From the NCBI RefSeq assembly GCF_000317675.1, contig NC_019776.1:1054001-1118000 (forward strand): a stretch of DNA of 64,000 nt. Direction: 5' to 3'. Every line of letters starts with the position of its first letter. Position 1 is the stretch's first letter. A model generated the notes under the pieces. That model was given only the letters and a program-made list of their open reading frames with translations. It made no database searches and was not told where the DNA came from. The position numbers and the translations under genes were made by a program. This stretch comes from Cyanobacterium aponinum PCC 10605. Lineage in GTDB: Bacteria; Cyanobacteriota; Cyanobacteriia; Cyanobacteriales; Cyanobacteriaceae. This document shows, one piece after another, positions 18,813 to 28,322 of this stretch.

Positions 18813-19544
18813 TTAACGTTGAGTCGCTAATTCTCCTTGATTATCTGATTGAGTGCTACCACGACGACGGCGAGATGTGAGGGTGTTAAACAACATTTTA
18901 CCAATAGCCATGATTAAGTTTCCTTCTAATTCTTGGAACATTTTCATATTCATAGCAAAAGCATCGTTAGCTTCATCAACAATTTTTTCTGCAGTTGCTT
19001 CATCCACAGGTAAATCATTTAAGGCTTGACGATACATATTTTTGAAGGCCTTTTCGTCGCTGATGGTTTCAAACTCATAAAAAGCAGTACCTTCTCCATC
19101 TAAATTCATTGCTTTTTGGGCAATATTTTTCAATATTTGACCTCCAGAAAGGTCTCCTAAATAACGGGTGTAAGAATGTGCCGCAAACAATTCAGGTTGG
19201 TTATTTGCAATTTCATGGATGCGATCGACGTATGCTTGTCCTGCTGGAGTAATTTGAATTTCATTTTTCCAGTTAGCTCCATAATAGAACTGTAAATCTT
19301 TAGCTAAACTAGGCTGACGATTCAACTCAGGAAAATAAATTTTACCAACAATGGGGTGGTCTTTTAAGCGCTCCATTTCTTCTTCCATTGCCCCATAAAC
19401 AAAATAAAGATTTGCCGCTAACTTACGATAGGAATTTTTCTCAACTACCCCTTTAAGGAAGCACTTAATAAACCCCATATTTTCTGCCATGGAATGGGAT
19501 TTTTTTGTACCTTCTTTCAACATTGTGGCTAGATTAACTGTCAT
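18813..19544 (-). CDS. ho1: Heme oxygenase (biliverdin-forming, ferredoxin-dependent)
   Basis: HO1 opens heme to biliverdin IXalpha, iron and CO using reduced ferredoxin, the entry step to phycobilins. The 243-residue protein has the proximal heme ligand at His17 (KKSHSMAEN) and the distal-helix motif GDLSGGQ at 130-136, both diagnostic. The length is typical of cyanobacterial HO1. The tail (RRRRGSTQ) is basic and probably disordered. It is a single-gene unit. pcyA, which uses its product, is at 28323, and hemA, which starts the pathway, is at 25424. A second isozyme (HO2) exists in some species and cannot be excluded. Confidence 0.96.
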   Translation of the reverse strand: MTVNLATMLKEGTKKSHSMAENMGFIKCFLKGVVEKNSYRKLAANLYFVYGAMEEEMERLKDHPIVGKIYFPELNRQPSLAKDLQFYYGANWKNEIQITPAGQAYVDRIHEIANNQPELFAAHSYTRYLGDLSGGQILKNIAQKAMNLDGEGTAFYEFETISDEKAFKNMYRQALNDLPVDEATAEKIVDEANDAFAMNMKMFQELEGNLIMAIGKMLFNTLTSRRRRGSTQSDNQGELATQR

Positions 19545-19682
19545 GATATTTGATTCCCTAATATTTCTGAAAATATGTTTATAAAAATTAACAAAACGTT
19601 TTTTATTGCTAGTTTTTAACCTTAAACCGAATCATGATCAGTTTATATTAAGAATTTTTACAATCAGATATGTGCTGAACAA

Positions 19683-20294
19683 TTAAGCCACGACCTTAAG
19701 AATAAAATCATGTATTAAATGGGCTTGAGCAGGTATGATTTCGTGACCAATGTCAAACTCGTGATAAGTGAGTTTAACCCCTACATTTTCTAGTTTTTTC
19801 CGTGCCACACGGGCAGATTCTATGGGAATAACGGCATCTTGTGTACCATGAGACATGAAAGTCGGGGGAAAAGGATTTCTGTCGCTGGTGGGTTCAAAAT
19901 GTAGGTAGCCACTTAAACTAATAACTCCTGCTACGGGTAATTGTAAGCCCACATCTAAACTCATCGCTCCTCCTTGGGAAAAACCTCCCACAAAAGTTTT
20001 GCTTAAAGGTAGATTAGTTATATCTTCCAAAGATAATAACCATCGATAAAATTGATCTAAACTGGCAGAAATACCCTCATTATTGTTGTCTAATTCATAC
20101 CAAGCCCTTCCCCCCGGCACTTGAGGATGAAGATAAGGGGCATTGGGAAAAAGAAATAAACAAGATGGTAAATTTAACATTGGAATGAGGGCTATTAAAT
20201 CGTGATAATTAGCACCCCAACCATGGAGTAAGACAAAAACAAACTCTGGAGATTTATTATTAGTAGGATTATGGGAAATTACGTCTAAAGTCAT
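19683..20294 (-). CDS. Alpha/beta hydrolase, carboxylesterase/phospholipase family
   Basis: A 203-residue serine hydrolase of the carboxylesterase/lysophospholipase type (Abhydrolase_2). The nucleophile elbow GFSQG places Ser106; Asp153 (HGTQDAVIP) and His184 (DIGHEI) complete the expected triad. The oxyanion strand is seen as LLHGWGANYHDL at 22-33, and FPNAP fits the family. It should hydrolyse carboxylic esters in the cytoplasm. It lies downstream of a repeat-rich gap and shares direction with heme oxygenase, but 138 bases separate the two, so cotranscription is uncertain. Confidence 0.88.
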   Translation of the reverse strand: MTLDVISHNPTNNKSPEFVFVLLHGWGANYHDLIALIPMLNLPSCLFLFPNAPYLHPQVPGGRAWYELDNNNEGISASLDQFYRWLLSLEDITNLPLSKTFVGGFSQGGAMSLDVGLQLPVAGVISLSGYLHFEPTSDRNPFPPTFMSHGTQDAVIPIESARVARKKLENVGVKLTYHEFDIGHEIIPAQAHLIHDFILKVVA

Positions 20295-20393
20295 TTTTAA
20301 AGGCTCTATTACTTCTTGTCATGTTAGATTATTGCTTAGGTTAGGCAAAGGGCAAGGGAAAAATTAAGAATTAAGAATTAAAAACTCTTGTAC

Positions 20394-20413
20394 GGGCGAA
20401 TGGCCATTCGCCC
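20394..20413. repeat. REP-like palindrome, copy 2
   Basis: Same perfect 20-bp palindrome as at 3332-3351 and 23795-23814, here embedded in ATTAAGA and CCTGAAACC filler between the esterase and kaiC genes. At 20550-20562 the same gap holds a lone right end (CCGAACTGAGGTT) of the MITE-like family. Confidence 0.8.
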
Positions 20414-20588
20414 CTACCTCTCCCTCTCCCCTCATCTCCTCATCACCGTAAGGGTTGAATATATTTAACCCCTACCACCTGCAACCTGAAACCTGACACC
20501 TTATCTCCTCATCCTCTAAACACCCTGACACCTACCCGATATTCGTAAACCGAACTGAGGTTTCTTTCTCACTAACCAACGCTTTATA

Positions 20589-22109
20589 TTATTCGTCAAA
20601 TAGATTAGTAAGACGTTCTACTTCAGATTGAGTGGTGTACATGGGTGTACCTGCTAAAATACCTGTTACATTCCGGAAAGGATGACCAATGTGCATACCT
20701 CTATTATCAATGGTAAACTCTCTAATATCTTTATCGTGCATTGAACCACGCATTTTTAAAACAGTGATACCTCGACGCATTTCTCCGTACATTTCCACAT
20801 AGCGTAAAAGAATTATAGAGTCGGTAATAGTGGAAATATGGGCTTCTGTAATGGATGAACCACCTAAAAGAGTGGGAGTAGTAGAAGTGAATAAACCGCC
20901 GATTTCTTGTTGTTTGATAAAAGAGGTTAAACCAATAATAAATTCTCTAAATCCTTTTAGGGTAGATACCCTTTCTAAAGCACTGAGACTATCCACAGCA
21001 ACCCGATTAGGTTTAAAGGTTTGGATAGTATCTTTCATATTGATGAGATGATTTTCTAAACCAGTGGTTTCAGGATAGCGACAGACAACTTTTAATTTGC
21101 CTTCTTTTTCCATTTTTTCAAAGTCCACTCCCCAACCAGTGGCATTTCTGAATAATTGTTCTCTACTTTCTTCAAAGGCAAATACTAAACAACGTTCATT
21201 ATTTTCAACTCCACCGGCCATAAATTCTGTCACCATTAAGGTTTTACCTGTACCTGTTGCCCCAGATACGAGAATAATGGAGTCTCGGAAAAATCCTCCA
21301 CCGCACATTTTATCTAGTTCTTTACTGCCTGATGTAATGCGTATGTTAGAAGAATGTTGCTCAAGTTCGATCGCAGATAAGGGTATAATTACTGCTCCTT
21401 TACCTTTAATGATGGTAAAAGGATATTCACCTTTTTGGTGATCTGTGCCTCTATATTTAAGAATTTCGATCGTGCGACGGCGTTTTTCATCATTCAACAC
21501 ATTGCGTAAAATCACCACATTATCAGCAACGAATTCCTCTACGCCAAAGCGACTAATTTCCCCATATTCTTCTGTACGTTCAGCCGTCATAATAGCTGTT
21601 ACTTCTAATTCTCTAAGCGCAGATGCTAAACGGAATAAATCACTTCTGACTTGGGCACTATCAGCAAGATGACTGAAAATAGCTCCTAAAGAATCAAGAG
21701 AGACTCTTTGGGCAGAATATTTGCGAATAGCGTATTCTATACGAGCAATTAAAGCACCTAAATCATATTTTCCGCTTACCATCGGTGTTTCACCGGGTTG
21801 AGGAGATGCGTCAACGAATGCCCATTGTCTATTTTCTTCCCACTCTTTGATATTCCAATCAAAACCCCGCATATTTTTTCTAATTGCTTTGGGTGATTCT
21901 TCAAAGGTGATAAATACTCCGTTTTCTCCTTTTTTTATACCTTCGACCAAAAATTGACAAGCAAAGACGGTTTTTGCACTTCCTGCCGTACCTGAAATGA
22001 GAGTCGCCCTACCTTTTGGCAGTCCACCTTCAGCTAAGAAGTCAAATCCGGGGATTCCTGTTTCTAGTTTTTCTATGTAGTCAGTCTCTAATTCTGCACC
22101 TTGACTCAT
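20589..22109 (-). CDS. kaiC: KaiC-family circadian ATPase/kinase, probably KaiC3 type
   Basis: A 506-residue tandem RecA-like protein. CI: Walker A GTAGSAKT at 40-47, where the usual last Gly is Ala, and catalytic Glu pair FEES at 69-72. CII: GATGTGKT at 283-290 and FEES at 312-315. The autophosphorylation region reads SITEAHIST, with Ser426 and Thr427 matching the S431/T432 sites of S. elongatus KaiC. No kaiA or kaiB is adjacent, unlike the standard kaiBC operon. Its 506-residue length and GTAGSAKT Walker A fit what I recall of KaiC3-type proteins; KaiC1 is usually kaiB-linked and a little longer. The C-terminus (QSEVERLTNLFDE) differs from the KaiA-binding tail of KaiC1. Confidence 0.9.
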   Translation of the reverse strand: MSQGAELETDYIEKLETGIPGFDFLAEGGLPKGRATLISGTAGSAKTVFACQFLVEGIKKGENGVFITFEESPKAIRKNMRGFDWNIKEWEENRQWAFVDASPQPGETPMVSGKYDLGALIARIEYAIRKYSAQRVSLDSLGAIFSHLADSAQVRSDLFRLASALRELEVTAIMTAERTEEYGEISRFGVEEFVADNVVILRNVLNDEKRRRTIEILKYRGTDHQKGEYPFTIIKGKGAVIIPLSAIELEQHSSNIRITSGSKELDKMCGGGFFRDSIILVSGATGTGKTLMVTEFMAGGVENNERCLVFAFEESREQLFRNATGWGVDFEKMEKEGKLKVVCRYPETTGLENHLINMKDTIQTFKPNRVAVDSLSALERVSTLKGFREFIIGLTSFIKQQEIGGLFTSTTPTLLGGSSITEAHISTITDSIILLRYVEMYGEMRRGITVLKMRGSMHDKDIREFTIDNRGMHIGHPFRNVTGILAGTPMYTTQSEVERLTNLFDE

Positions 22110-22260
22110 TCATTTTCTCTCTAACACGTACCATAATATATTATCTATTTTGATTTAGTTCAATGCAAGTTTTTGTCTAGTTTGCTAACTGAGATGATTT
22201 TGATTAGTGATATAATCTCATCGTTTGACTATTAGTAATCATAAATATTTAGGTACTGTC

Positions 22261-23667
22261 ATGGGTTGGTTAAGCAAGGTTTTAGTGTTGACATTTTTCC
22301 TGAGTGCGATCGATGCTTTTTCTCTCATTAAGCCTCAAGCAACGATGTGTTGGTTAAAAGTTTCTGCTAATCAAATTGTTGGTTTTGGGCAGAATGGAAA
22401 GGATGGAATTGACGGAAAGAATGGAGATACGGGCAAAGATAGCGAATCTTTAACCATTTTTGCCGATGGTTCTCCTCTTAATCTCAATTTATCTGGACAA
22501 GATGGATTAGCCGGAGAAAATGGAAGTGCGGGGGAAAATGCCATTTGTGAAAACCAGCCCGTCAACGTTAACTATAATTTAGTCGGTGCTGATGGCGGTG
22601 ATGGCGGCACTGGCGGAAATGGTGGTGATGGTGGGGGTGGTGGTTCTTTAACTATTTATAGTACTGATAAAAACTATCTACAGCAAATTTATGTTCAAGC
22701 TGGAGGGGGTAAAGGAGGAGAAGCAGGAAGAGGTGGAAATGGAGGTAAAGGTTGTCAGTGTCCCCAACCTTATTGGACTGTAGAATTTTGTAATGGCAGT
22801 CCCGGTAGTCCTGATTATAGTTGTGGCACAAAAGAGTTTAGGTGCTTAAATGGAGAAAATGGGAAAAATGGGCGATCGGGTCGAGATGGTAGAGATGGTA
22901 AACTAGGTACTTTAACTCTCATTAATAGTGATAAACCCTTACCCCCCGATCGCATCAGTGCTTCTGTCAAGATGAATGAATTAAAAAGTCGTGGTTTTAG
23001 TTTGTCAAAAAATGTTTGGGAAGTTCGTAGTGGTGCAACTTCGTTATTTGCCCCCAATTCTGTAATTGATGATCAATATTTGGAGTTAGTGGAAAGAATT
23101 GAAAATTCAGTGGTTTTAATTTGGAATGCTCCTCAATCTTTTGACTCTTTTGCCGATCGCACTCTTACCCTTGAGCTAAAAGACGATCGCAGTGTTGACA
23201 TAAAAGTACCCTCAGATATTTGGTTACAAACTAACACTATTCCCAAAAGAAATGTAACCGAATTATTCGTTTTTAATGCCATTAGGGCGGATGAAGCTAC
23301 AAAGTTAAAAAGTGAGGGAATTTCTGGTTCAGGCTTAAGTGTGCAATGGGAATTAACAGACACAGCCCAACGCTCGGATTTAATTTCCACTAGCTTTTAT
23401 CTCAAATATAGTGTTTCCAATTCTGGAGAAGCTCGTTTTCGTCCTGTTAGTGACTATATTTTGCGTTTTGAGGGAGAAATTCCTCCCCAAATGGTACGCT
23501 ATAGCAATAATCGTTTTATTCTCGATATTGGACAACTTCCCATCGATCCTCGTTATTTAGAGCCTGACAGAGCAATACAATTAGATTTAACTGTTACTAG
23601 AACCTTTGGAGATAACTCCGCCACTCAAACTCTTACAGAAAAAACAATTTTAGGACCATTTAATTGA
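22261..23667 (+). CDS. Secreted collagen-like, glycine-rich protein
   Basis: From the ATG at 22261 this gives a 468-residue protein with a likely signal peptide (GWLSKVLVLTFFLSAIDAFS); a TTG at 22225 would only lengthen the N-terminus. Three Gly-rich tracts follow: about 40-52 (GQNGKDGIDGKNGDTG), 110-135 (GADGGDGGTGG and then GGGGG) and 200-225 (GENGKNGRSGRDGRDG). They follow a G-x-y triplet rule with N/D/K residues, as in bacterial collagen-like proteins. Cys residues cluster between the second and third tract. The remaining 260 residues are a beta-rich region with no family I recognise. It is probably exported to the outer surface. Confidence 0.7.
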   Translation: MGWLSKVLVLTFFLSAIDAFSLIKPQATMCWLKVSANQIVGFGQNGKDGIDGKNGDTGKDSESLTIFADGSPLNLNLSGQDGLAGENGSAGENAICENQPVNVNYNLVGADGGDGGTGGNGGDGGGGGSLTIYSTDKNYLQQIYVQAGGGKGGEAGRGGNGGKGCQCPQPYWTVEFCNGSPGSPDYSCGTKEFRCLNGENGKNGRSGRDGRDGKLGTLTLINSDKPLPPDRISASVKMNELKSRGFSLSKNVWEVRSGATSLFAPNSVIDDQYLELVERIENSVVLIWNAPQSFDSFADRTLTLELKDDRSVDIKVPSDIWLQTNTIPKRNVTELFVFNAIRADEATKLKSEGISGSGLSVQWELTDTAQRSDLISTSFYLKYSVSNSGEARFRPVSDYILRFEGEIPPQMVRYSNNRFILDIGQLPIDPRYLEPDRAIQLDLTVTRTFGDNSATQTLTEKTILGPFN

Positions 23668-23672
23668 GAAAA

Positions 23673-23714
23673 GGGTAAACCCCCCTTTATCCCCCCTCAA
23701 GAGGAGGGAGGGCA
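23673..23714. repeat. C/G-run dispersed repeat, copy 4
   Basis: This copy is more diverged: its centre reads CTCAAGAGG instead of CTCGAG. It begins just after the collagen-like gene stop and is followed at 23795-23814 by a REP-like palindrome. Confidence 0.7.
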
Positions 23715-23794
23715 ATTAGTGTTGGGGTGAATAGTTGATAATCAAAAATTAAGAATTAAGAATTAAAAACTCTGAACAATCATTGCTCCTGTAC

Positions 23795-23814
23795 GGGCGA
23801 ATGGCCATTCGCCC
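23795..23814. repeat. REP-like palindrome, copy 3
   Basis: Third exact copy of the 20-bp palindrome centred on GAATGGCCATTC, in the convergent gap between the collagen-like protein and the ABC permease. Confidence 0.8.
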
Positions 23815-23880
23815 CTACTTCCCCCTATTCCCTCATCCCCCCATCACCAAAAACCTGCACTTCTTTCCGAACTCGAACTC

Positions 23881-24858
23881 CTAATCAAGATTATCCAATC
23901 GAATACGAGGATCGACAACAGTTAATAATATATCGGCGAAAAGATTACCAATGATCAGCATTGTTGCCCCCATCATCAGACTTGCCATGACTAAATATAG
24001 GTCTTGAGCTTGTACTGCTTGTAAGATTAGGCGACCTAACCCGGGCCAGTTAAAAAAGTATTCAGCAATGAATGAACCACTCAATAAACTGGCAAATTCA
24101 AAGCCTAATAAGGTGATTAATGGATTGATAGCATTGCGTAACGCATGGACGTAAATAACTTTATTTTCTGGTAAACCCTTGGCTCTGGCTGTTTGAATGT
24201 AGTCTTGTCTTAAAACATCTAGGAGTTGCCCTCTGGTCAGTCTTTGTAATCCTGCAAAACTGGTTATGCTTAAGGCAATGGTGGGTAATATCATATGCCA
24301 TGCTATGTCAAGAATTTTTCCCCCTGTTGATAACTCTGCATGGTTGATACTTGTCATACCTCCTACGGGAAATAAAGGGGAAAGATATTGAGCCAAAATT
24401 AATAGTAATAAAGCGGTGATAAAGCTAGGAAATCCTTGACCAAAGTAACTGATAACCCTCAGAAATCGATCAGTAAATGTATTTTGTTTGACTGCACTAA
24501 TAATTCCAAGAGGAAGTGCGATCGCCCAAGTAATAATGATAGAAGAACAAGCCAACAGTAAAGTGGCTGGAATACGCTCTAAAATTAAACTCGAAACAGA
24601 GCGGGAGTAAACAAAACTTTCTCCAAAGTCAAAATGAGTAATCACTTGTTTAAACCATAACCAATACTGCTCAATCGCTGATTTATCTAATCCAAAACGA
24701 ATTTTTAATTCTTCAATGGTTTCTTGAGATATGGTTGGATTTTGTCGTAAATTATCTAAATAGTCTCCGGGGGCTAGTTGAATAATTGCAAAACTTAGTA
24801 TAGATGCTAACAATAAGGTTAATAATCCTTGCAGTAATCTTTTGATAATGTAAAACAT
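23881..24858 (-). CDS. ABC transporter permease, DppB/OppB type
   Basis: A 325-residue integral membrane permease with six predicted helices; the first is at about 9-28. The N-terminal part (RLLQGLLTLLLASILSFAIIQLAPGD) and the EAA-type loop with QTARAKGLPENKVIYVHAL mark the peptide/nickel (DppB/OppB) group of ABC importers. In a working importer it pairs with a DppC-type permease, ATPases and a binding protein, none of which is nearby. Cyanobacteria often scatter these genes. The substrate (oligopeptide, nickel or other) cannot be inferred here. It diverges from the 24890 gene with a 31-base gap. Confidence 0.9.
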   Translation of the reverse strand: MFYIIKRLLQGLLTLLLASILSFAIIQLAPGDYLDNLRQNPTISQETIEELKIRFGLDKSAIEQYWLWFKQVITHFDFGESFVYSRSVSSLILERIPATLLLACSSIIITWAIALPLGIISAVKQNTFTDRFLRVISYFGQGFPSFITALLLLILAQYLSPLFPVGGMTSINHAELSTGGKILDIAWHMILPTIALSITSFAGLQRLTRGQLLDVLRQDYIQTARAKGLPENKVIYVHALRNAINPLITLLGFEFASLLSGSFIAEYFFNWPGLGRLILQAVQAQDLYLVMASLMMGATMLIIGNLFADILLTVVDPRIRLDNLD

Positions 24859-24889
24859 TGTTTAAGAATTTGATAATTTAGGTAAATCT

Positions 24890-25294
24890 ATGTTAAAAGT
24901 TTTTGTTTATGGCACATTAAAACCCTCTGGAAAATACTATAAAATTTATTGTCAAGGAAAAACCATTAATGAGGTGAAGTGTTGGACAAAAGGCAAATTA
25001 TATGATTTACCTCTGGGTTATCCTGCAATGACTGAAGGGGAAGAAAAAGTTTATGGTTATCTATTATCTTTCGCTTCTTTTAAACACTTAAGTAATCTTG
25101 ATAAGTTGGAGGGTTATACAGGAATTGATAATTCCCCCTTAAATGAGTATGAACGGCGAAAAATAACTGTCTATAATGATGATAATCAACCCATAGATGA
25201 GGCTTGGTGCTATTTTATGAAAGATAGTGCGATCGCATCTTTGAATGGTGTTTTTTTACCCTCTGGATGGTGGCAATTAAAAATTAGTAATTAA
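24890..25294 (+). CDS. Gamma-glutamylcyclotransferase-like (AIG2 family) protein
   Basis: A 134-residue protein of the GGCT/AIG2 fold. The diagnostic start VFVYGTLKPSGKYYKIY (about 4-20) forms the substrate-binding YGTL loop, and the acidic catalytic Glu is probable in LDKLEGYTG (about 70-78). Members release 5-oxoproline from gamma-glutamyl substrates; many bacterial ones are untested. It is transcribed alone, divergently from the ABC permease with a 31-base gap, so the two promoters must overlap. Confidence 0.85.
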   Translation: MLKVFVYGTLKPSGKYYKIYCQGKTINEVKCWTKGKLYDLPLGYPAMTEGEEKVYGYLLSFASFKHLSNLDKLEGYTGIDNSPLNEYERRKITVYNDDNQPIDEAWCYFMKDSAIASLNGVFLPSGWWQLKISN

Positions 25295-25423
25295 GACAAG
25301 GCAAAAGGCAAAGTTAAAAGGTCAAGGGGCAAAGGGCAAAGGTAAATAGTTGATAATTAATAACTTCTAAATCTTAATTCCTAACTCATTACTTGTTTCT
25401 CCCTAATACCCCAATACCCTAAT

Positions 25424-26707
25424 TTAGATTAACTGCTCAGATACTTCAAGATCAAACAAAGTTTGTAAGGTATGTAATGCTTTTCTTCGGGCTTCGATGT
25501 CTTTTTGGGTTCGTAATTGTACCATTGGATCATGTAATATTTTATTCACAATACCTCTGGTTAAGGCTTCAATTACCTCTTGATGTTTTTCTGCAAACTC
25601 AGAACCTAATCTCGATAAGGCTTTCTCTAATTCCTGCTCCCGGATTTGCTCTATTTTACTTCTTAAACAGCTAATAGTTGGTACAGTTTCTAAAGATTGC
25701 CACCATAGTTCAAAGGCTTCTATTTCTTCTTCTAATAAGTTTTCAGCTTCCCTTGCCATTTCTCGGCGACTGGCGTGATTTTGTGCTACTACCGCCTTTA
25801 AATCATCCACATTATAGGATTTAATAAATTCTAGTTCTGTTACGTCACTAGCTACATTTCTCGGTACTGATATATCAACTAACATCAGTGAATGATTAAT
25901 GGATAGAGAGGAAAGATTATTTTTATCGAGAATTGGTTGAGTTGCTCCTGTACTGGTAAACACTATATCAGATTGAGCAACCATAGTCATCATATCTTCA
26001 AGGAGGTTTAGCTTTAAATTGGCTTGGGGAAATTGTTTTGCTAATTCTTGAGAACGATTGTGGGAGCGATTAACGATTATAATATCCTCAACTCCTTTTG
26101 CTAAGAGATGTTGAACCAATAAACGGGACATTTTTCCTGCACCGATAATGGTAACTTTCTGGGAGGATAAATCTTCTATTTTTGTATCGACTAATTCCAC
26201 CGCCGCTGAGCTAATAGATACTGCACCAGTACCAATATTGGTTTCTGTACGAACTCTTTTCCCTGCACTAATTGCTTGTTTAAAGAGGCGATCGAGCAAT
26301 CTACTCATACCATTATATTTCATTCCTAGTTTATGGGTTGTTTTTACTTGTGCAAGAATTTGCCCTTCCCCTAAAACTAAACTTTCTAATCCGGCGGCAA
26401 CACGCATTAAGTGACGAATAGCATCTTGATGAAGAAGAATGAATAAGTGACGACGTAACTCTAATAAGGCTAAATTACCTATTTCTGCCAAAAATTGGGT
26501 TATTTCTTTTACCCCTTGTTCTGTTTCTTTGACTACAGCATAAATTTCTAAGCGGTTACAAGTGCTAATGATTGCAACTTCTTCTATGTGGGGGTAAGTG
26601 AGTAAATGACGAATGGAGTCTTCTATTTTCGCTTCAGGAATACTCAATTTTTCTCTTACTTCCACTGCGGCAGTTTTGTGAGAAAGTCCTACTACTACAA
26701 TATTCAT
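25424..26707 (-). CDS. hemA: Glutamyl-tRNA reductase
   Basis: GluTR reduces glutamyl-tRNA(Glu) with NADPH to glutamate-1-semialdehyde, the first committed and rate-setting step of C5 tetrapyrrole synthesis in cyanobacteria. The 427-residue protein has the catalytic Cys50 in STCNRLEIY, the N-terminal [17 protein letters not shown], an NADPH-binding Rossmann motif ([10 protein letters not shown], about 178-187) and a C-terminal dimerisation helix region ([21 protein letters not shown]). The start ATG gives the canonical N-terminus. A heme-feedback segment at the very N-terminus, seen in plants, is not present. It is transcribed alone. Confidence 0.97.
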   Translation of the reverse strand: MNIVVVGLSHKTAAVEVREKLSIPEAKIEDSIRHLLTYPHIEEVAIISTCNRLEIYAVVKETEQGVKEITQFLAEIGNLALLELRRHLFILLHQDAIRHLMRVAAGLESLVLGEGQILAQVKTTHKLGMKYNGMSRLLDRLFKQAISAGKRVRTETNIGTGAVSISSAAVELVDTKIEDLSSQKVTIIGAGKMSRLLVQHLLAKGVEDIIIVNRSHNRSQELAKQFPQANLKLNLLEDMMTMVAQSDIVFTSTGATQPILDKNNLSSLSINHSLMLVDISVPRNVASDVTELEFIKSYNVDDLKAVVAQNHASRREMAREAENLLEEEIEAFELWWQSLETVPTISCLRSKIEQIREQELEKALSRLGSEFAEKHQEVIEALTRGIVNKILHDPMVQLRTQKDIEARRKALHTLQTLFDLEVSEQLI

Positions 26708-26943
26708 TTTCTATTTTTATGCTCTTTAAATAATCGGGTTACTATAAATGCTTTTTAACAATTTTAAATTATTGTTTATGGTAGAGGTTATTTCCTAACG
26801 TCTTTAAATAATCTTTACATATATTTACAAGGTTTCAGAAATCTTATTAATTTTCAATTTATTGATTATTTTATATTTCTCTCTAGTTTCCCTTAAACTC
26901 TTAGTTATCAAAACTTTATTCTGTTTTAATAGGGTCTTAGATT

Positions 26944-28281
26944 ATGTCTTATGATTGGCTAGGTTTGTTAATGTTTGTTGGGGCATTAGTATTCCTTTCT
27001 TCGGGCTACCCTGTGGCGTTTTCCTTGGGGGGAGTTGCCCTTATTTTTGCCTTGATTGGTAGTTTATTGGGCGTTTTTGATCCCATTTTTCTGACGGCAA
27101 TGCCTTCTCGTATTTTTGGAATTATGTCTAATTATACTTTGTTGGCAATTCCTTATTTTATTTTTCTCGGCTCAATGTTAGAAACTACGGGGATAGCTGA
27201 GAAATTATTGGAAACGATGGGAATTTTATTCGGCAGGATGAGGGGGGGATTAGCTTTAGCGGTGGTGGTGGTGGGGGCTTTATTAGCGGCTACAACGGGG
27301 GTGGTTGCGGCTACGGTGGTAGCTATGGGCTTGATTTCTTTACCGATTATGTTACGTTATGGCTACAACAAGCAATTAGCAACAGGAGTGATTGCGGCTA
27401 GTGGCACTTTGGGGCAGATTATTCCTCCTAGTGTAGTCCTTGTGGTGTTGGCGGATCAACTGGGTTTACCGGTGGGAGATTTGTTTATTGGTTCTTTAAT
27501 TCCGGGGTTATTGATGGCGGGGGTTTTTGCGGCTCATGTGCTGATTGTAGCATGGTTAAGACCTGATTGCGCCCCAGCTTTGCCTTTGGAGGTGAGAAAA
27601 ATCAGTGGGAAACAGTTGTGGGTTAGGGTTACTCAGGCTATGTTTCCTCCTCTAATTTTAATCTTTTTAGTTTTAGGTAGTATTTTTTGGGGTATTGCTA
27701 CTCCCACAGAAGCGGGTGCGATCGGATCTTTTGGTGCTATGATTTTAGCAATGTTGAATGGGCGTTTAACTTGGCAAATGGTGCTTAAGGCTTGTAAGTC
27801 AACTATGTTGATTACCACAATGGTTATGTTTATTTTGCTCGGTTCTACTGCTTTTAGTTTAGTATTTAGGGGTATAGGAGGCGATCGCATTATTGAAGAA
27901 TTATTGGTAAACTTACCCGGTGGAGTATGGGGATTTTTAGCCGTTAATATGTTGTTGATTTTTATCCTTGGCTTTTTTATCGACTTTTTTGAAATCGCAT
28001 TCATTGTTATCCCATTATTTGCCCCTGCCGCTCAACTTTTAGGAATTGATTTGCTATGGTATGGAGTTATTTTAGGTGCTAATTTACAAACCTCCTTTCT
28101 TACTCCCCCTTTCGGTTTTGCCCTCTTTTATTTAAGGGGAGTCGCTCCTCCTGAAGTTTCCACAGAAGATATATACAAAGGTGCAATACCTTTTATTTTA
28201 TTGCAATTATTCGTTTTAATCCTAATAATCATTTTTCCTGCCCTTGTTAATTTCTTGCCTTCTTTATCCTCGGCAAATTAA
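26944..28281 (+). CDS. TRAP transporter large permease (DctM type)
   Basis: A 445-residue, twelve- to thirteen-helix membrane protein of the DctM/IT superfamily. It has typical segments near the start (FVGALVFLSSGYPVAFSLG), the repeat-related motif GVVAATVVAMGLISLPIMLRYGYN, and the C-terminal GANLQTSFLTPPFGFALFYL. The large subunit of TRAP transporters uses a Na+ gradient and a periplasmic binding protein to take up organic acids. No DctP or DctQ gene lies next to it; cyanobacterial systems often have them elsewhere. The substrate is unknown. Upstream is a 236-base AT-rich promoter region; 41 bases separate it from pcyA downstream, so the two may be cotranscribed. Confidence 0.92.
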   Translation: MSYDWLGLLMFVGALVFLSSGYPVAFSLGGVALIFALIGSLLGVFDPIFLTAMPSRIFGIMSNYTLLAIPYFIFLGSMLETTGIAEKLLETMGILFGRMRGGLALAVVVVGALLAATTGVVAATVVAMGLISLPIMLRYGYNKQLATGVIAASGTLGQIIPPSVVLVVLADQLGLPVGDLFIGSLIPGLLMAGVFAAHVLIVAWLRPDCAPALPLEVRKISGKQLWVRVTQAMFPPLILIFLVLGSIFWGIATPTEAGAIGSFGAMILAMLNGRLTWQMVLKACKSTMLITTMVMFILLGSTAFSLVFRGIGGDRIIEELLVNLPGGVWGFLAVNMLLIFILGFFIDFFEIAFIVIPLFAPAAQLLGIDLLWYGVILGANLQTSFLTPPFGFALFYLRGVAPPEVSTEDIYKGAIPFILLQLFVLILIIIFPALVNFLPSLSSAN

Positions 28282-28322
28282 AGTAAATTTAAGACAAAAT
28301 ATATAAAATATAAAATTTATTC

